Shown piece after piece: positions 63,582-64,000 of a DNA stretch of 64,000 nt. Numbering within the stretch: position 1 is the stretch's first letter; the number at the start of each line of letters is the position of its first letter. The position numbers were made by a program, and so were the translations under genes. The notes beneath the pieces are model-generated. The model was not told the DNA's origin. It did no database searches and saw only the letters and a program-made list of their open reading frames with translations. Where the stretch lies: contig PNNG01000005.1 in the NCBI GenBank assembly GCA_013824115.1, positions 129,075 to 193,074 on the forward strand, written 5' to 3'. The stretch is from Sphingobacteriaceae bacterium (GTDB lineage Bacteria; Bacteroidota; Bacteroidia; UBA7662).

Positions 63582-64000
63582 GGGGCGTTAAAATTGAATT
63601 GTAAGGTGATTTGATAATGTCGGCCAGGCATGGGGCGCCAGGCGATTTGTTGGTATTGTAAATTCAAGGCATTGTGAATGGTGCCGGTGAGGAGCAACAC
63701 ATGAGGGCCCAGCCTTTTGCTGCCGCCCAGCATGATTTGGTGCAAGTGCTGATTGGGCAGGAAAAAGCGGTTGTCGCTACTGGTAAAGCGCAAACCGTTG
63801 TAGCTGTACTGCCAACCCGCAAAAAAGGATGGGTATTCTACAAAAAAGCGGGCCCGGGCTTGGTGGCGGGGAATGTAAATGAGTTGCTTGCCTAACAAAG
63901 ACTCTTCTCCCGTTGCTACTTCCCGGTGGGTTGTCGATACATAAGCATAATCGCCATGCAGCCGCAATTTCACCTTGCCTAACGCCCACAACACCGCTGC
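63578..64000 (-). CDS. TonB-dependent receptor, C-terminal part only
   Basis: The last 141 codons; the rest lies beyond the right edge. Barrel strands: LRLHGDYAYVSTTHREVA, LIYIPRHQARARFFVEYPSFFAGWQYSYNG, FFLPNQHLHQIMLGG and the terminal HYQITLQFNFNAP, which ends in the aromatic residue required for outer-membrane insertion. Coupled by overlap to the BtuG-like gene, so a BtuB-type receptor is a fair guess. Upstream regulatory sequence, such as a cobalamin riboswitch, is out of view. Confidence 0.85.
   Translation of the reverse strand, partial: AAVLWALGKVKLRLHGDYAYVSTTHREVATGEESLLGKQLIYIPRHQARARFFVEYPSFFAGWQYSYNGLRFTSSDNRFFLPNQHLHQIMLGGSKRLGPHVLLLTGTIHNALNLQYQQIAWRPMPGRHYQITLQFNFNAP

Overview
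The window is a 64 kb piece of a chromosome from a member of the Bacteroidota. The evidence is the type IX secretion (T9SS) genes porU, porV and a PorP/SprF protein, secreted proteins with T9SS C-terminal sorting domains, TonB-dependent receptors, many small lipoproteins and beta-barrels, families largely confined to this phylum (DUF4175, HYC_CC_PP, DUF5522), and promoter -7 elements of the TAnnTTTG type in front of several genes. I cannot place it below phylum. No rRNA, tRNA, insertion sequence, prophage, integrase or CRISPR array was seen.

Layout. 0-10 kb: a partial PorP/SprF gene, porU-porV, a metallo-hydrolase, and a very large pseudo-peptidase/propeller/barrel protein. 10-14 kb: hemN, a small T9SS cargo gene and a DEAD-box helicase. 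14-27.3 kb: twelve tightly packed minus-strand genes that look like one operon (nadA, aminotransferase, omega-amidase, a hypothetical gene, cyclophilin, xth, DUF4175, an RsbW-like ATPase, ybeY, mnmG, a methyltransferase, an Ig-like lipoprotein). Two parS-like palindromes lie at the ybeY/mnmG junction. 27.3-27.7 kb: the only long gene-free stretch, holding a cluster of DnaA-box-like sequences between nadA and nadD, which I propose as a candidate chromosomal origin. 27.7-31.3 kb: nadD-gmk-yicC, a DMT transporter and a small barrel. 31.3-34.4 kb: a probable copper module (HYC_CC_PP protein, HMA chaperone, TonB receptor). 34.6-41.1 kb: a 2169-residue secreted multidomain T9SS protein. 41-46.4 kb: msrB, a fasciclin protein, then a TPR/ComA-like/DUF368/aroE operon. 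46.5-51.2 kb: an M1 peptidase fused to a barrel, and an ALDH7-type dehydrogenase. 51.3-54.7 kb: a TonB-like protein and a tyrosine autokinase with a Gly-Tyr tail. 54.8-58.3 kb: an antiporter and a divergent DUF389 gene. 58.3-62.3 kb: a MbnP / Cys-rich protein / MbnP / MbnH / CxxCxC-barrel cluster with no methanobactin synthesis genes. 62.3-64 kb: DUF5522, a BtuG-like propeller lipoprotein and the 3' end of a TonB receptor.

How it fits together. Two regions look most worth follow-up. The first is the combination of DnaA boxes (27.4-27.7 kb) and parS sites (18.4 kb), which suggests the window spans the origin region of the chromosome. The second is the pair of metal-handling loci (31.3-34.4 and 58.3-62.3 kb), which together suggest a copper-uptake or copper-sensing system using MbnP/MbnH chemistry without methanobactin. 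Starts were moved downstream of the longest reading frame where a -7 element, a signal peptide or an upstream stop made an internal ATG more likely.
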